Origin: Paenibacillus sp. BIHB 4019
GTDB taxonomy: Bacteria > Bacillota > Bacilli > Paenibacillales > Paenibacillaceae
Direction: 5' to 3'
DNA length: 64,000 nt
Assembly: GCF_002741035.1 (NCBI RefSeq)
Contig: NZ_CP016808.1
Coordinates: forward strand, 3,352,001-3,416,000
The translations under genes were made by a program, and so were the position numbers. Below the pieces are notes generated by a model, which saw only the letters and a program-made list of their open reading frames with translations, was not told the origin of the DNA and did no database searches. Of this stretch, positions 1 to 8,172 are shown piece after piece. Numbering within the stretch: position 1 is the stretch's first letter; the number at the start of each line of letters is the position of its first letter.

Positions 1-93
1 TGCAAGTGGGCAGCTGATGTTGTAGCATATGAAAGGCTGGGCGACTCCGCAACCGCTTGGTCCAGGCTCTGGCAAATAAATTTGGCAAAGTAA
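1..93 (+). CDS. Possible 3' end of an upstream gene (partial)
   Basis: Frame 1 is open from the window edge to a TAA at 91-93 and could be the last 30 codons of a gene starting outside the window. A second frame is open from 33 to a TAA at 123-125 and reads equally like a C-terminus, so either could be the real tail, or one base could be missing between them. No family can be recognised from so few residues. Confidence 0.25.
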   Translation, partial: CKWAADVVAYERLGDSATAWSRLWQINLAK

Positions 94-159
94 CAATGGA
101 CGTAGGCGAGCTTGCGCCGTTATAATAACAGGAAAAAGTTTTACGAGGGGAGCTTGCAC

Positions 160-1140
160 ATGACTTTGCAGATTGGTGTTATCGGTACAGGTTGGTTTGG
201 AAAGATGCACGCTGAAAAACTGGCGCGTATGGAAGGGGTCAACGTAGCAGCATTAGTGGCTACAAGCAAGCAGAAGGCAGACGATGCGGCTAAGCCGTTT
301 ACAGATGCACGCGGTTATGAAAACGTTTCCGACATGCTCGATGACCGGAAGCTGGATGCCGTCTATATTTGTGTTCCGCCGTTTGCTCATGGCGAGATTG
401 AAAACGAACTGGTAAAGCGCGAAATTCCGTTTCTTGTCGAAAAACCGCTTGGTGTGGATATCGAGACTCCGGCAGCTATCGGACAAGCTGTTCAGGCTAG
501 CGGCCTGATTACATCAGTCGGCTATCATTTCCGCTATATGGATGGCACGGATAAAGCGAAAGAGCTGCTGGCGGACAGGCTGGCTGCTATGGCGATTGGA
601 AACTGGATGGGCGGTATGCCAGGTGTCGGCTGGTGGAGAAAGATGGAAGGCTCTGGCGGGCAGTTTGTCGAGCAGACGACGCACATTGTCGATTTGCTGC
701 GTTATTTGCTCGGGGATGTGACGGAGGTTTATGCCGCATATGGCGACCGGATTATGGCAGGCAAGGAAGAAGGCGTTGAGGTTCCCGATATTGGAACGGC
801 CACCTTCAAGCTGGCAAGCGGCGCAGTAGCTTCCATCAGCAATACCTGTGCCCTTAGCGCTGGGGATCGTGCCGGTCTGCACATTTATACGGATAAAGGG
901 GTATTGGAGCTAGGGCATCATGGTCTCATTGACATCGAAGCCAGCCGCAAAACGGAGTACGTTAACAAGCGCGATCCTTATCAGCTTGAAAATGAAGCTT
1001 TTCTGCACGCCGTTCTTACCGGCGACACTTCGCTCATTCGTTCGACCTATGCGGATGCGTTGCGGACGCAGGAAATTACAGTTGCGGCTAACCAATCGGC
1101 GAAATCGGGCCTTCCGGTTCGTTTGCCCTCGTATTTATAA
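160..1140 (+). CDS. Gfo/Idh/MocA family NAD(P)-dependent oxidoreductase
   Basis: A cytosolic dehydrogenase of the glucose-fructose oxidoreductase/inositol dehydrogenase family, expected to oxidise a sugar, inositol or related polyol with NAD(P). The N-terminus carries a Rossmann dinucleotide-binding turn, GVIGTGWFG (residues 6-14). A family-typical VEKPLG follows at about residue 107, holding the conserved lysine, and then the C-terminal alpha/beta substrate domain. The ATG at 160 is chosen because GAGGGGAG lies 6-8 nt upstream; the open frame extends to 112 but has no ribosome site there. At 326 residues it has the usual family length. It stands alone, ending before a bidirectional terminator, so its substrate cannot be inferred from context. 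Confidence 0.88.
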   Translation: MTLQIGVIGTGWFGKMHAEKLARMEGVNVAALVATSKQKADDAAKPFTDARGYENVSDMLDDRKLDAVYICVPPFAHGEIENELVKREIPFLVEKPLGVDIETPAAIGQAVQASGLITSVGYHFRYMDGTDKAKELLADRLAAMAIGNWMGGMPGVGWWRKMEGSGGQFVEQTTHIVDLLRYLLGDVTEVYAAYGDRIMAGKEEGVEVPDIGTATFKLASGAVASISNTCALSAGDRAGLHIYTDKGVLELGHHGLIDIEASRKTEYVNKRDPYQLENEAFLHAVLTGDTSLIRSTYADALRTQEITVAANQSAKSGLPVRLPSYL

Positions 1141-1184
1141 ACCGCTTAGCTGAAGGATTGAAGTTATGCTCTAAAATATAATAA

Positions 1185-1228
1185 AAGCCCCTCCATATTC
1201 GCTGAAATAGCGAGCAATGGAGGGGCTT
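1185..1228. terminator. Bidirectional intrinsic terminator
   Basis: A perfect 12-bp stem (1185-1196 with 1217-1228) encloses a second small stem. T-rich sequence follows on the minus-strand side. It sits between the convergent oxidoreductase and corA-like genes and can serve both. Confidence 0.8.
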
Positions 1229-1251
1229 GTTTCATAATAAATCATGTTCAG

Positions 1252-2496
1252 CTACAGTCGGCGTGATCGAGTCAATGGCTTCGCAGCTGACGGAGCCTGC
1301 TCCTGCGAGGCCGTCTCGGCAGACGACGGGCGCTCCGAAGAAAGGCGCCGACCGCTGTCTTCAGCCGCAAGCGTTTCCTTATACTTCTTTCGGCTGTGGC
1401 GGTCAGAACGAGTGGCAGCCAGCTTGCCAGAGCTGCCGCGGCCAATCAGCATATCGCCTGTCCAGCCTTTCTTCCACAGCCAGACGTAAATGAGTACGGT
1501 AATGCCGATGATGAAGGCGCAAAGAATCGTAAAGCCCCACCACGTTTTGTCCCAAGGCAGCGGCTGCAAATTCACACCCCAAAGGGCGGAAATGACCGTT
1601 GCTGGAGTGAAAATGACGGTGAAAATCGTCAGCGTCTTCATAATATCATTGCCACGGAAGTTGGAGATCGCATCGTCCATTGAAATGAGCGTATCAATCT
1701 CCAGCGAATAATGCTTGAGCAGCGTATCAATTCGCTCCAGCTTGTGAGTAATGCGCTTGTAGGCTTCGCTTTCCATAATTCCGTCGAGAAAAGCTTCCTT
1801 CACCGAGCCGTGAAGCTCGCGAACAGGCGTAAAGAGATGGCTCCAATGCAGCAAATCATACCGTCTTTCAATAATGACGTCCATCAGGCCGGTACGATTG
1901 GCGCTGCGCATATTATTTTCAAGATCGCCAAGCCGGTTCTCAAAGCCGTCCAGCCCTTCGTGGAAGGGGCCTAATATAACGCCGAGCATAACCAGCAAGG
2001 CTTCCGGTGCGGTGTCGCATGTTTCAAGCCTGCTCGTTACATCATCTGCCTGAAAGCGTATAGCTAGCCGCATATCCTCATGCATCGTCACAAGCCGCTT
2101 GCCTGATACCCAGAAGTGGAACGGCTGTATATCCGTATGCACATCCGAAATCTGGATCATCAGTGTGCCATGCACAAGCGGGCCGCGCTCTGTTGCTGGG
2201 GCAACCGTAATTTGATTCGTCGTCCGTCCGTCGCATTCCTCAAGCCAGGAGGCGCATTCAGGAAGCAGCAGCTTCGCCTCCAGCTTTTGCGAATCGGCAA
2301 CGTTGCCCGCATGAACAGGGTATGGCCGCGCAGCAAGGAAGCTTTCATTATTTTTTCTGTTGTCCTTGCGTTTGGGCAGTTTCTGCCCGATCTCCGCATG
2401 CTGCCTTTCGAGCTGCAGCATTTGCCAATCCCACTGCGCGGGATAGCGAAGCACTCGATGAATCATCGCCTTGCCCCCTGCTTGTCCGATTTCCAT
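1252..2496 (-). CDS. corA: CorA-like divalent metal ion channel with a GVN motif
   Basis: An inner-membrane Mg2+/Co2+-type channel of the CorA superfamily: a large cytosolic N-terminal domain, a long helix, and two C-terminal transmembrane segments (about residues 285-305 and 318-340). The signature between the helices is WGVN (G307-V308-N309) instead of the canonical YGMN. Gly and Asn are kept but Met is replaced, as in divergent CorA relatives, so selectivity may differ. The start at 2496 has a GGAGGGA site 6 nt upstream; the open frame runs 50 codons further up without a site. The C-terminal tail after the second helix is long, basic and then Ser/Ala-rich, and is not part of the core fold. 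The symbol denotes family rather than proven orthology. Confidence 0.82.
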   Translation of the reverse strand: MEIGQAGGKAMIHRVLRYPAQWDWQMLQLERQHAEIGQKLPKRKDNRKNNESFLAARPYPVHAGNVADSQKLEAKLLLPECASWLEECDGRTTNQITVAPATERGPLVHGTLMIQISDVHTDIQPFHFWVSGKRLVTMHEDMRLAIRFQADDVTSRLETCDTAPEALLVMLGVILGPFHEGLDGFENRLGDLENNMRSANRTGLMDVIIERRYDLLHWSHLFTPVRELHGSVKEAFLDGIMESEAYKRITHKLERIDTLLKHYSLEIDTLISMDDAISNFRGNDIMKTLTIFTVIFTPATVISALWGVNLQPLPWDKTWWGFTILCAFIIGITVLIYVWLWKKGWTGDMLIGRGSSGKLAATRSDRHSRKKYKETLAAEDSGRRLSSERPSSAETASQEQAPSAAKPLTRSRRL

Positions 2497-2700
2497 TTCA
2501 CTTCCCTCCATCATACCTTGAAAGTGTTTGTTGTACAACAACCGGGCGGCGAATCTGCAACATTGCGATTGATTCATTGCCGCTGAGGGTATAACTATTC
2601 TAAGAGCGCTCGGATGAAGCCAACTGAAAAATGGCGTACACATCATTTGCCCAAATCAGCAGGCTTTTGTAATCACAATCAGGTTTAGGAGGAGATTCTA

Positions 2701-3240
2701 ATGGCTAAGAAGCTGGGGATTTTCAAGACGGAGCAAGAAGTGATTGATACGGTTGCCGCATTGGAGCAAGCCGGATTCGTGCCGGGGGAGCTTCAAATTA
2801 TTGCCAAGGACGGTGAGCATTCCCGCCGAATTGAAGCGGAAACCGATATTCATGCCGATGAGGTCATGGAACTGGCTCGCACGAATGGAAGCCGAGGGAT
2901 GACTGAGGGAACGACGATTGCTGCTGCCGCTGTAATGCCTACGACTGGCATGACAGGAGCTGGCGGCTGGAGTGCGGTGCCAATGACAACGGATGGCTTG
3001 CTGGCGACTAATTTCAATTCAGACGATGATGGCATTAATCACGCGCTCAGGGCACTCGGACTGGATAAAGCCGAGGATGATAGCCGGGAAGCGATTCGTG
3101 CCGGGCGCATTATCGTCATTGTGGAGACCGATGAGAGCCATACGATGATGGACAAAGAGGGCGGACCGAAGCTGGCGCGGCTTTCAATAGCGGAATCTGT
3201 ATTTCGCAGCCAAGGCGCTGTGCATATTGCTGATATTTAA
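2701..3240 (+). CDS. YflT/GSP17M-domain general stress protein
   Basis: A 179-residue soluble protein. Its first ~60 residues (starting KKLGIFKTEQEVIDTV) match the YflT domain of Bacillus general stress protein 17M: a regulatory-looking alpha/beta unit that begins with a strand and a TEQE-type helix. The middle is rich in Gly, Ala and Thr (residues 60-100) and suggests a glycine-zipper or flexible linker. The biochemical role of this family is unknown; Bacillus members belong to the SigB regulon. The ATG has an AGGAGGAG site 6-7 nt upstream. It is followed by a very strong terminator, so it is a single-gene unit. Confidence 0.78.
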   Translation: MAKKLGIFKTEQEVIDTVAALEQAGFVPGELQIIAKDGEHSRRIEAETDIHADEVMELARTNGSRGMTEGTTIAAAAVMPTTGMTGAGGWSAVPMTTDGLLATNFNSDDDGINHALRALGLDKAEDDSREAIRAGRIIVIVETDESHTMMDKEGGPKLARLSIAESVFRSQGAVHIADI

Positions 3241-3270
3241 TGGTTATATCAAATAAAGTTTGTTTCATAA

Positions 3271-3314
3271 TAGAAAAGAAGGGCTCCGCTGATTGGCGGA
3301 GCCCTTCTTTTCTA
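3271..3314. terminator. Strong bidirectional intrinsic terminator
   Basis: A 19-bp perfect stem (3271-3289 with 3296-3314) with a 6-nt loop. The A-rich and T-rich ends allow it to stop transcription from both the stress gene and the convergent FAD oxidoreductase. Confidence 0.9.
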
Positions 3315-3361
3315 TATAGCGGTGTATATAAGCATTCTATGTGGCCGTGATGCAAGCCTGC

Positions 3362-4600
3362 TTAAACCTTTAATAAGGAAGGACGGTCAAGGCGCACAAT
3401 GCTGGCGAGCGGATGCTCCTCGCCATTAATCATGTCCCGCAGCATATAGGCAGCCATCATGCTGTAGACGGTGCCATTGCCGCCGTAGCCTAGGCAATAA
3501 TAGACGCCGGGCATTTTCGGATCAGCTCCGATAAAGGGCAAATTATCACGGGATTCGCCGAATGTGGCACTCCATTCGAATTCCAGCGGCTGATCCAGCA
3601 TCGGAAACAATGCCGTTATTTTTTCCAGCAGCTTATCGGTTCGCTTGCGCCTTAGCTTCTCGCTCTCAATCGGCGCTTCGGTCATTTCGTCCAGCCCGCC
3701 AACGACGATACGGCCATCCACCGTCGTGCGCAAGTATAAATAGGGTCGCGCCGTTTCCCAAATGAGGCATTGGCCCGGCCAATTGGCCCGCAGCTTCGCG
3801 TCGTCCTGAACACTGGTAACAGCGGCAAAGGAACGGTTAATGTCGGCTTTAACGAGCTGGCCGCGCAGCTCCTCAGGCTCATAGCCAATAGCAAAAATCA
3901 CATGCTCCGCCTCGATTTCCCAGCCGTCTGCAGTACGCAGCAGCTGTCTGCCTTCAGCAGATTGCTCATGCTTTACGATGTCGGTATGCTCATAAATTTG
4001 CAGCCCGGCTTCCACTGCAGCAGCAGAGACGCCCTGCACGAACTGGAAAGGATTAACCTCGGCATCCCCCTGCGCCACAATAGCGCCCGGTTTGCGGAAA
4101 GGAAACTGCCGGGAAATATCGTCCGCCTCCAGGAAGCTGACGTCAAAGCCATGCTTGAGCAGCATCTCATACTCCTTTCGCAGCATCGGCAAATCCTGCT
4201 CAGAAGTCGCATAGTATAGGCTGCTTCTTGGAATGAAGCCGACATCTACGGGGAGCTGCGCCGCAACTTCACCCAACTGCCGCACGGCATCCAGACAGGC
4301 GCGATAGAACCGAACGGCATCGTATTCGCCGATTTGGTCAGCGAGCTCCCACAGCATAATATCATTGGAAAACTGGAGCAAGCCCGTGTTGGCCGATGTA
4401 CTGCCGCCAGCTACGCTTTCCCGTTCGAGCATCGCTGCTTCAATGCCGCTTTTCGCCAAAATATAGCCGCAAATGGTACCCGACATACCGCCTCCGACAA
4501 TGGCAACCTTCACTTTTTTGTTCGAGGTAATACTCGGATATTCTGCCGGGGAATTTAAGGTGGTAGGCCAAAACAGACTGCCTGTATGCAGCTCCTTCAT
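3362..4600 (-). CDS. FAD-dependent oxidoreductase, DAO (glycine/D-amino acid oxidase) family
   Basis: A flavoenzyme of the DAO superfamily, which oxidises amines or amino acids (glycine oxidase, sarcosine oxidase and gamma-glutamylputrescine oxidase are relatives). The FAD-binding Rossmann motif VAIVGGGMSG appears at about residues 32-41, followed by the acidic strand end LERE and the GGSTSANTG segment typical of this family. Near the C-terminus YYCLGYGGNGTVY gives the second FAD-contact motif. The ATG at 4600 is preferred because AGGAG lies 9-10 nt upstream; the GTG at 4609 is only 2 nt from it. It lies downstream of the AraC gene on the same strand and may be cotranscribed with it. The substrate is unknown. 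Confidence 0.85.
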   Translation of the reverse strand: MKELHTGSLFWPTTLNSPAEYPSITSNKKVKVAIVGGGMSGTICGYILAKSGIEAAMLERESVAGGSTSANTGLLQFSNDIMLWELADQIGEYDAVRFYRACLDAVRQLGEVAAQLPVDVGFIPRSSLYYATSEQDLPMLRKEYEMLLKHGFDVSFLEADDISRQFPFRKPGAIVAQGDAEVNPFQFVQGVSAAAVEAGLQIYEHTDIVKHEQSAEGRQLLRTADGWEIEAEHVIFAIGYEPEELRGQLVKADINRSFAAVTSVQDDAKLRANWPGQCLIWETARPYLYLRTTVDGRIVVGGLDEMTEAPIESEKLRRKRTDKLLEKITALFPMLDQPLEFEWSATFGESRDNLPFIGADPKMPGVYYCLGYGGNGTVYSMMAAYMLRDMINGEEHPLASIVRLDRPSLLKV

Positions 4601-4731
4601 CTGAGGCACAGCTCCTGTTCATGTGAATTTAAAAGAGGTTTCTTAGAAACCATTACACATCTAATCAATTGTTGTACCACTAATATGTCCCATATCGGCC
4701 TATCCGTATTACATGCCATGCGGCTTGCTGG

Positions 4732-5598
4732 CTATTCCTTCTGGCTGCGCATCGCTTCGCGGTACGCGGTTGGGGATTGATTATAAAAACGCCGAAATTG
4801 CTTGGAAAAATAAAGCGCATCCTGCAGCCCGACAGAAGCGGAAATTTGCTCAATCGTCAGCTCTCCACGCTCCCGAAGCATCTGTCTAGCCTTGTCTATT
4901 CTCAGCTTGAGCAGGAAGGTGACGGGCGTCGTTCCCGTCTTGCGTTTGAAAAACCGCGATAAATAAGCGCGATTGTAGCCAAGAGCCTCCGCCATCTGCT
5001 CAATGGAAACGGGATGGGCATATTGCGTCGATAAATAATGGATCATTTTTTGGAGCAATTGCTCTCCCTCTTCATCGGCCATCAGTGCTTTGCCGCGAGC
5101 AGCATCGCTCATAACGGCGCTGTATTCAGCGAGCAGCAGCTGCAAATAGCCGCTTGCCTTCAAATGCGCAGCCGCCTCATTCGAGCGGAAAATATGGAAG
5201 ATATGATGGAAAAGCACGGCGGGCCGCTTGCTGCTGCCTGTATCGACGACCGGCTGTGCAGCGGATAAGCCTGCTGTCTCCAGCAGCCCTCCGGCCAGTG
5301 TGCCTCTAAAAGCGACCCAGCGGTAGCGCCAAGGATTATGAACATCGGATTCATAGCTGACCAGCTGCTCCGGTTCAATGAGAAAGGTGTGCCCTGCACG
5401 CAGCTCGTAGCGGTTGTCGCCGCAAATGAAGATGCCGCTGCCTTCAAGCACGACATGCATCAAATAAAAATCATATACTTTCGGCCCGAGGCGATGGGCC
5501 GGCTTCGTCTGGCTTTCCCCTGCGAATAATACGTGCAGCAGATCATTTTCGATGATCATAGGGCTTGAGGCGACTTTATAGTTCTCTGGTCTGTTCAT
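4732..5598 (-). CDS. AraC-family transcriptional regulator
   Basis: A 288-residue regulator with an N-terminal cupin-like sugar-sensing domain (AraC_binding, about residues 20-160) and a C-terminal pair of helix-turn-helix motifs. The first HTH is around SIEQMAEALGYNRAYLSRFF and the second around TIEQISASVGLQDALYFSKQF, followed by the family FxxxxGxSPxxYR signature (RRFYNQSPTAYR). The start ATG at 5598 has GGCAGG 8 nt upstream; a GTG at 5607 is also possible. It is divergent from galK, so it is a candidate regulator of the gal operon, but it could equally control the FAD oxidoreductase downstream. AraC proteins of this type usually activate promoters in response to a carbohydrate. Confidence 0.9.
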   Translation of the reverse strand: MNRPENYKVASSPMIIENDLLHVLFAGESQTKPAHRLGPKVYDFYLMHVVLEGSGIFICGDNRYELRAGHTFLIEPEQLVSYESDVHNPWRYRWVAFRGTLAGGLLETAGLSAAQPVVDTGSSKRPAVLFHHIFHIFRSNEAAAHLKASGYLQLLLAEYSAVMSDAARGKALMADEEGEQLLQKMIHYLSTQYAHPVSIEQMAEALGYNRAYLSRFFKRKTGTTPVTFLLKLRIDKARQMLRERGELTIEQISASVGLQDALYFSKQFRRFYNQSPTAYREAMRSQKE

Positions 5599-5805
5599 TC
5601 GTAACACCTGCCTGCAATTGGGAATAAAGACTGCTTGATTTGCGGATTTTAATAATCATAGCATGTCTTAAGATCGATATGAAAGTCACATATATCCATG
5701 TAAATAGCACTTTGCGCCATTTTAATTGCCGCTTGCCTTGCGCTATACTGAAGGGGAAGACATCGCCTTACATCAAATTACAAAAGACGATAAAAAGGGA
5801 CGTGA

Positions 5806-6984
5806 TTGCAAGTGGCAAATGTTCAAGACCTTACACAGAAATTTATCCAACAATATGGTGGAGAAGCCTCTTCCATTCAAGTATTTCATGCTCCAGGCCG
5901 GGTGAATCTGATCGGCGAGCATACCGATTATAACGGCGGTTACGTTTTTCCGGCTGCTTTAACGTTTGGCACTACGCTGCTCATTCGTGCGCGCGGAGAC
6001 CGCAAGCTCGGGCTGGCAACGACGAATTTTCCAATGAGCCGGGAATTCGACCTTGAAAATATCGTTTATGACGAAGCGGATGACTGGATGAACTATCCGA
6101 AAGGGATTTTCCATGAATTGAAGCAGCGCGGCGTGAGCTACACATCCGGCTATGATCTGCTGTACCATGGCGAAATTCCGAACGGAGCGGGCCTGTCCTC
6201 CTCGGCTTCCATTGAAGTGGTTACGGCTTATGCCTTGCTGACGCTTGAAAAACAGCCGATCGACAAGGTGCAAATTGCCCTGCTCTCGCAAAAATCGGAA
6301 AATGAATTCAATGGCGTGCAATGCGGCATTATGGACCAATTTGCTGTGGCGAACGGCAAGAAGGACCACGCGATTTTGCTCATGTGCGACACGCTGGAAT
6401 ATGATCTTGTTCCGTTCCAATCGGGAAGCTACAAGCTCGTTATCGGCAACACGAACAAGCGCCGCGGATTGGTGGATTCCGCTTATAATGAGCGCCGGAG
6501 CCAATGCGAGCAAGCGGTTCAGGATTTGTTGCAGGCATTCCCTGAGCTGACGCTGCTTGGCCAAATTAACCTGGAGCAGTTCAATGCAAACAAGCATCTG
6601 ATCAAAGAAGATATCGTCCGCAAACGCGCGCAGCATGTCGTCGAGGAAATCGACCGGGTATTGCAATCGATGGAGGCTCTTAAAAAAGACGATCTCGCAT
6701 TGTTCGGCCAATTGATGAACGGCTCGCATGACTCGCTGCGCGATTTGTATGAAGTAACAGGTGCGGAGCTGGACGCTATGGTAGCTGCTGCTCGCAAAGT
6801 AGATGGCGTGTTTGGTTCGCGCATGACAGGGGCAGGCTTCGGCGGCTGCACCGTATCGCTCGTTCATGAAGACAGCATTGAGAGCTTCAAGCAGCAAGTG
6901 GGCGAGGAATACACGGCGGCAACCGGACTGGTAGCGGATTTCTACGTATGCAGCATCGGCAATGGCGTTGAGCAGTTGGTTTAA
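5806..6984 (+). CDS. galK: Galactokinase
   Basis: Phosphorylates alpha-D-galactose with ATP to galactose 1-phosphate, the first committed step of the Leloir pathway, in the cytosol. All three GHMP-kinase motifs are present: the galactokinase signature GRVNLIGEHTDYNGG (residues ~31-45), the ATP loop PNGAGLSSSASIEV (~125-138) and MTGAGFGGCTVSLV (~340). At 392 residues it has the family's normal length. The TTG at 5806 is chosen because AAGGGA lies 5 nt upstream; a GTG at 5812 is the alternative. It is the first gene of galK-galE-galT. A poorly matched -10 (TATACT) lies about 60 nt upstream. Neither galM nor a transporter gene is nearby. Confidence 0.96.
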   Translation: MQVANVQDLTQKFIQQYGGEASSIQVFHAPGRVNLIGEHTDYNGGYVFPAALTFGTTLLIRARGDRKLGLATTNFPMSREFDLENIVYDEADDWMNYPKGIFHELKQRGVSYTSGYDLLYHGEIPNGAGLSSSASIEVVTAYALLTLEKQPIDKVQIALLSQKSENEFNGVQCGIMDQFAVANGKKDHAILLMCDTLEYDLVPFQSGSYKLVIGNTNKRRGLVDSAYNERRSQCEQAVQDLLQAFPELTLLGQINLEQFNANKHLIKEDIVRKRAQHVVEEIDRVLQSMEALKKDDLALFGQLMNGSHDSLRDLYEVTGAELDAMVAAARKVDGVFGSRMTGAGFGGCTVSLVHEDSIESFKQQVGEEYTAATGLVADFYVCSIGNGVEQLV

Positions 6985-7019
6985 GCAGATGCAACTTGGT
7001 TAGGCAATCTTAGGGAATG

Positions 7020-7055
7020 AAACGGCTTAAATGGCTTAAACGGCTTAAACGGCTT
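7020..7055. repeat. Four tandem 9-bp repeats between galK and galE
   Basis: Four copies of AAACGGCTT (the second has T for C) run head to tail at 7020, 7029, 7038 and 7047. They lie in the untranslated spacer of the gal operon, just before the hairpin repeat at 7068. No function is evident; slippage during replication would explain them. Confidence 0.85.
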
Positions 7056-7067
7056 ACATTTATCATC

Positions 7068-7114
7068 GCGAAACGGTAGCTTTGCCGTCAGTGGATGGCG
7101 ACAGCCGTTTACGC
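7068..7114. repeat. Dispersed hairpin element, copy 1
   Basis: A 47-bp imperfect palindrome: GCGAAACGG pairs with CCGTTTACGC (one bulged A), and inside it GCCGTC can pair with GATGGC. An almost identical 47-bp copy lies at 60853-60899, and the core GGATGGCGACAGCCGTTT recurs in the tandem array before leuA. It sits in the galK-galE spacer, where a stable stem could affect message processing. Confidence 0.75.
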
Positions 7115-7147
7115 ATACATGCAAGCAAATATGGGAGGGATATTACA

Positions 7148-8146
7148 ATGGCAGTATTGGTAACAGGTGGAGCAGGATATATTGGTTCGCATGCTGTAGC
7201 GTCGCTTAAAGAGCGCGGCGAAGAAATCGTCGTCGTTGACAATTTGGAGCAGGGGCATCGCGAGGCAGTAACAGGCGGAAAGCTGTACGTTGGCGATTTG
7301 CGCGATAAGGATTTTCTGGAAACGGTATTTAAGGAAAACAGCATTGATGCCGTTATTCATTTTGCAGCTAATTCGCTCGTAGGGGAAAGCATGCAAAACC
7401 CAGGGAAATACTATCATAACAACGTTTATGGAACATTATGCTTGCTTGAAAAAATGATCGAGCACAATGTGCTTAAAATTGTGTTCTCATCCACAGCAGC
7501 TACCTATGGCGAGCCGGAAAACGTGCCAATCGACGAATATGACCGCACACTGCCGACTAATGCCTATGGAGAAACGAAGCTAGCGATGGAAAAAATGATG
7601 AAATGGTTCGATGTCGCGCATGGCTTGAAATTCGTATCCTTGCGTTATTTCAACGCAGCTGGCGCGCATGAGAGCGGCCTGATTGGCGAAGACCACAATC
7701 CGGAATCGCATCTTATTCCTATCGTGCTGCAGGCAGCGCTTGGACAACGCCCGCATATTTCGGTGTTTGGCGAAGATTATGAGACAGAGGATGGCACTTG
7801 CATCCGCGATTATATCCATGTCAGCGATCTGGCCGATGCGCACGTGCTTGCTGTTGAACGTTTGCGTACGGGGGCGGACAGCTCGATTTACAACCTAGGC
7901 AACGGACAAGGCTTCTCCGTTAAGCAAGTAATTGATATTGCGCGCTCCGTAACCGAACGCGAGATCAAGGCTGTCATGGAGCCGCGCCGGACTGGCGACC
8001 CTGCCGTACTGGTAGCGGCATCGGATCGTGCCCGCAATGAACTGGGCTGGAATCCGAAGCGCGACAAGCTGGAGGACATTATTCGCAGCGCCTGGAACTG
8101 GCATGTGGCGAATCCGCAAGGCTACAAAGGTAAAGCACAGGAGTAG
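7148..8146 (+). CDS. galE: UDP-glucose 4-epimerase
   Basis: Interconverts UDP-galactose and UDP-glucose with tightly bound NAD. It is an extended short-chain dehydrogenase: GGAGYIGSH at residues 7-15 binds NAD, the catalytic serine/threonine lies in FSSTAATYG (~115-123), and the catalytic pair is Y140 and K144 in AYGETK. The sequence LRYFNAAGA and RDYIHVSDLADAH further on are galE hallmarks. The start is the ATG at 7148 behind GGGAGGG; the longer open frame from 7082 runs through the intergenic hairpin and is not coding. At 332 residues it is of normal length. The product feeds GalT and cell-wall polysaccharide synthesis. Confidence 0.96.
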   Translation: MAVLVTGGAGYIGSHAVASLKERGEEIVVVDNLEQGHREAVTGGKLYVGDLRDKDFLETVFKENSIDAVIHFAANSLVGESMQNPGKYYHNNVYGTLCLLEKMIEHNVLKIVFSSTAATYGEPENVPIDEYDRTLPTNAYGETKLAMEKMMKWFDVAHGLKFVSLRYFNAAGAHESGLIGEDHNPESHLIPIVLQAALGQRPHISVFGEDYETEDGTCIRDYIHVSDLADAHVLAVERLRTGADSSIYNLGNGQGFSVKQVIDIARSVTEREIKAVMEPRRTGDPAVLVAASDRARNELGWNPKRDKLEDIIRSAWNWHVANPQGYKGKAQE

Positions 8147-8172
8147 GAGCAAGAGGAAGGAGCGTTTTTCGC

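Noticed and set aside
5959..6897. A long minus-strand open frame over galK
   Set aside because: Shadow of the well-supported galactokinase gene; no domain and no start site.
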